A stretch of DNA of 64,000 bases from Seonamhaeicola algicola (GTDB taxonomy: Bacteria; Bacteroidota; Bacteroidia; Flavobacteriales; Flavobacteriaceae): assembly GCF_007997385.1 (NCBI RefSeq), contig NZ_VOSC01000005.1, positions 310,001-374,000 on the forward strand, written 5' to 3'. Within the stretch, counting starts at the first letter, position 1; the number at the start of each line of letters is the position of its first letter. Below, in pieces: positions 63,958 through 64,000 of this stretch. The notes beneath the pieces were generated by a model, which saw nothing but the letters and a program-made list of their open reading frames with translations, ran no database searches and was not told the DNA's origin. The position numbers were made by a program, and so were the translations under genes.

Positions 63958-64000
63958 TTATAGGTTGGGTATAATTAATTCTTGGTCTGGGTGAATTACA
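63958..64000 (-). CDS. 3' end of a LysM-like protein (cut by window edge)
   Basis: From the window edge leftward on the minus strand, a frame encodes VIHPDQELIIPNL and stops at TAA (63960-63958). The pattern with xxxGQxLxIP-like ending is that of the last strand of a LysM peptidoglycan-binding domain. Only 13 codons are visible, so the gene itself cannot be named. A hairpin downstream would end it. Confidence 0.55.
   Translation of the reverse strand, partial: VIHPDQELIIPNL

Overview
The window reads as a chromosomal segment of a marine-type member of the Flavobacteriaceae (Bacteroidota). The DNA is very AT-rich. Promoters carry the Bacteroidota -7 element TAnnTTTG, several with a TTG about 19-20 bases upstream. 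Lipoproteins, CarboxypepD_reg-like domains and outer-membrane barrels are frequent, and a PorQ component of the type IX secretion system is present. I see no insertion sequence, prophage, CRISPR array, tRNA or rRNA. Both ends cut through genes: a possible transglutaminase-type protein on the left and the last residues of a LysM-like domain on the right.

Left part (1-8.4 kb). A lipoprotein resembling the zinc metallochaperone AztD has its own promoter with an operator-like palindrome. It is divergent from a one-piece regulator (TolB-like domain, TPR-like repeats, AraC-type DNA-binding domain). Next come two transcription units: serine hydrolase / NAD-binding SDR / Vat-like acetyltransferase, and small exported protein / second serine hydrolase. 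Their promoters align without gaps over about 60 bases, which suggests co-regulation, plausibly by the neighbouring regulator. A frameshifted stub of an NmrA-type gene follows.

Carbohydrate locus (8.4-20.4 kb). A LacI-family regulator and a GH3 glycosidase run leftward. A tightly packed six-gene operon runs rightward: beta-decarboxylating dehydrogenase, cyclase-family hydrolase, DUF1537 acid-sugar kinase, MFS transporter, Gfo/Idh/MocA oxidoreductase and a large exported DUF5060-type glycoside hydrolase. Two LacI-type operator palindromes exactly 105 bp apart sit in the divergent promoter region. The set looks like release of a sugar outside the cytoplasm, oxidation to an acid sugar, phosphorylation and further oxidation. 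The substrate cannot be read from sequence. This is the most promising candidate for an incompletely described pathway here.

Central part (20.3-43.7 kb). TonB-linked outer-membrane protein, M16 protease, a stand-alone copy of the DsbD N-terminal domain followed by full DsbD, a class V PLP enzyme, glutaminyl cyclase, the SRP RNA gene with a near-ideal promoter, an SDR, a thioredoxin-fold lipoprotein lacking its cysteines, an ABC-F protein with one degenerate ATP site, a DUF2007 protein, PAP2 phosphatase, pheT, a beta-helix/TonB_C fusion, an unknown 158-residue protein and a fused alpha/beta 2-oxoacid dehydrogenase E1.

Right part (43.7-64 kb). An M1-like protein without HExxH fused to an outer-membrane barrel, a LOG-family protein, uvrA, small proteins, an ACP phosphodiesterase, glmM, a sulfatase, a lipid A-type acyltransferase, a rhomboid protease, lon, porQ, cmk and a CarboxypepD_reg-like protein. 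Convergent genes are often packed so closely that the bidirectional terminator overlaps a stop codon.
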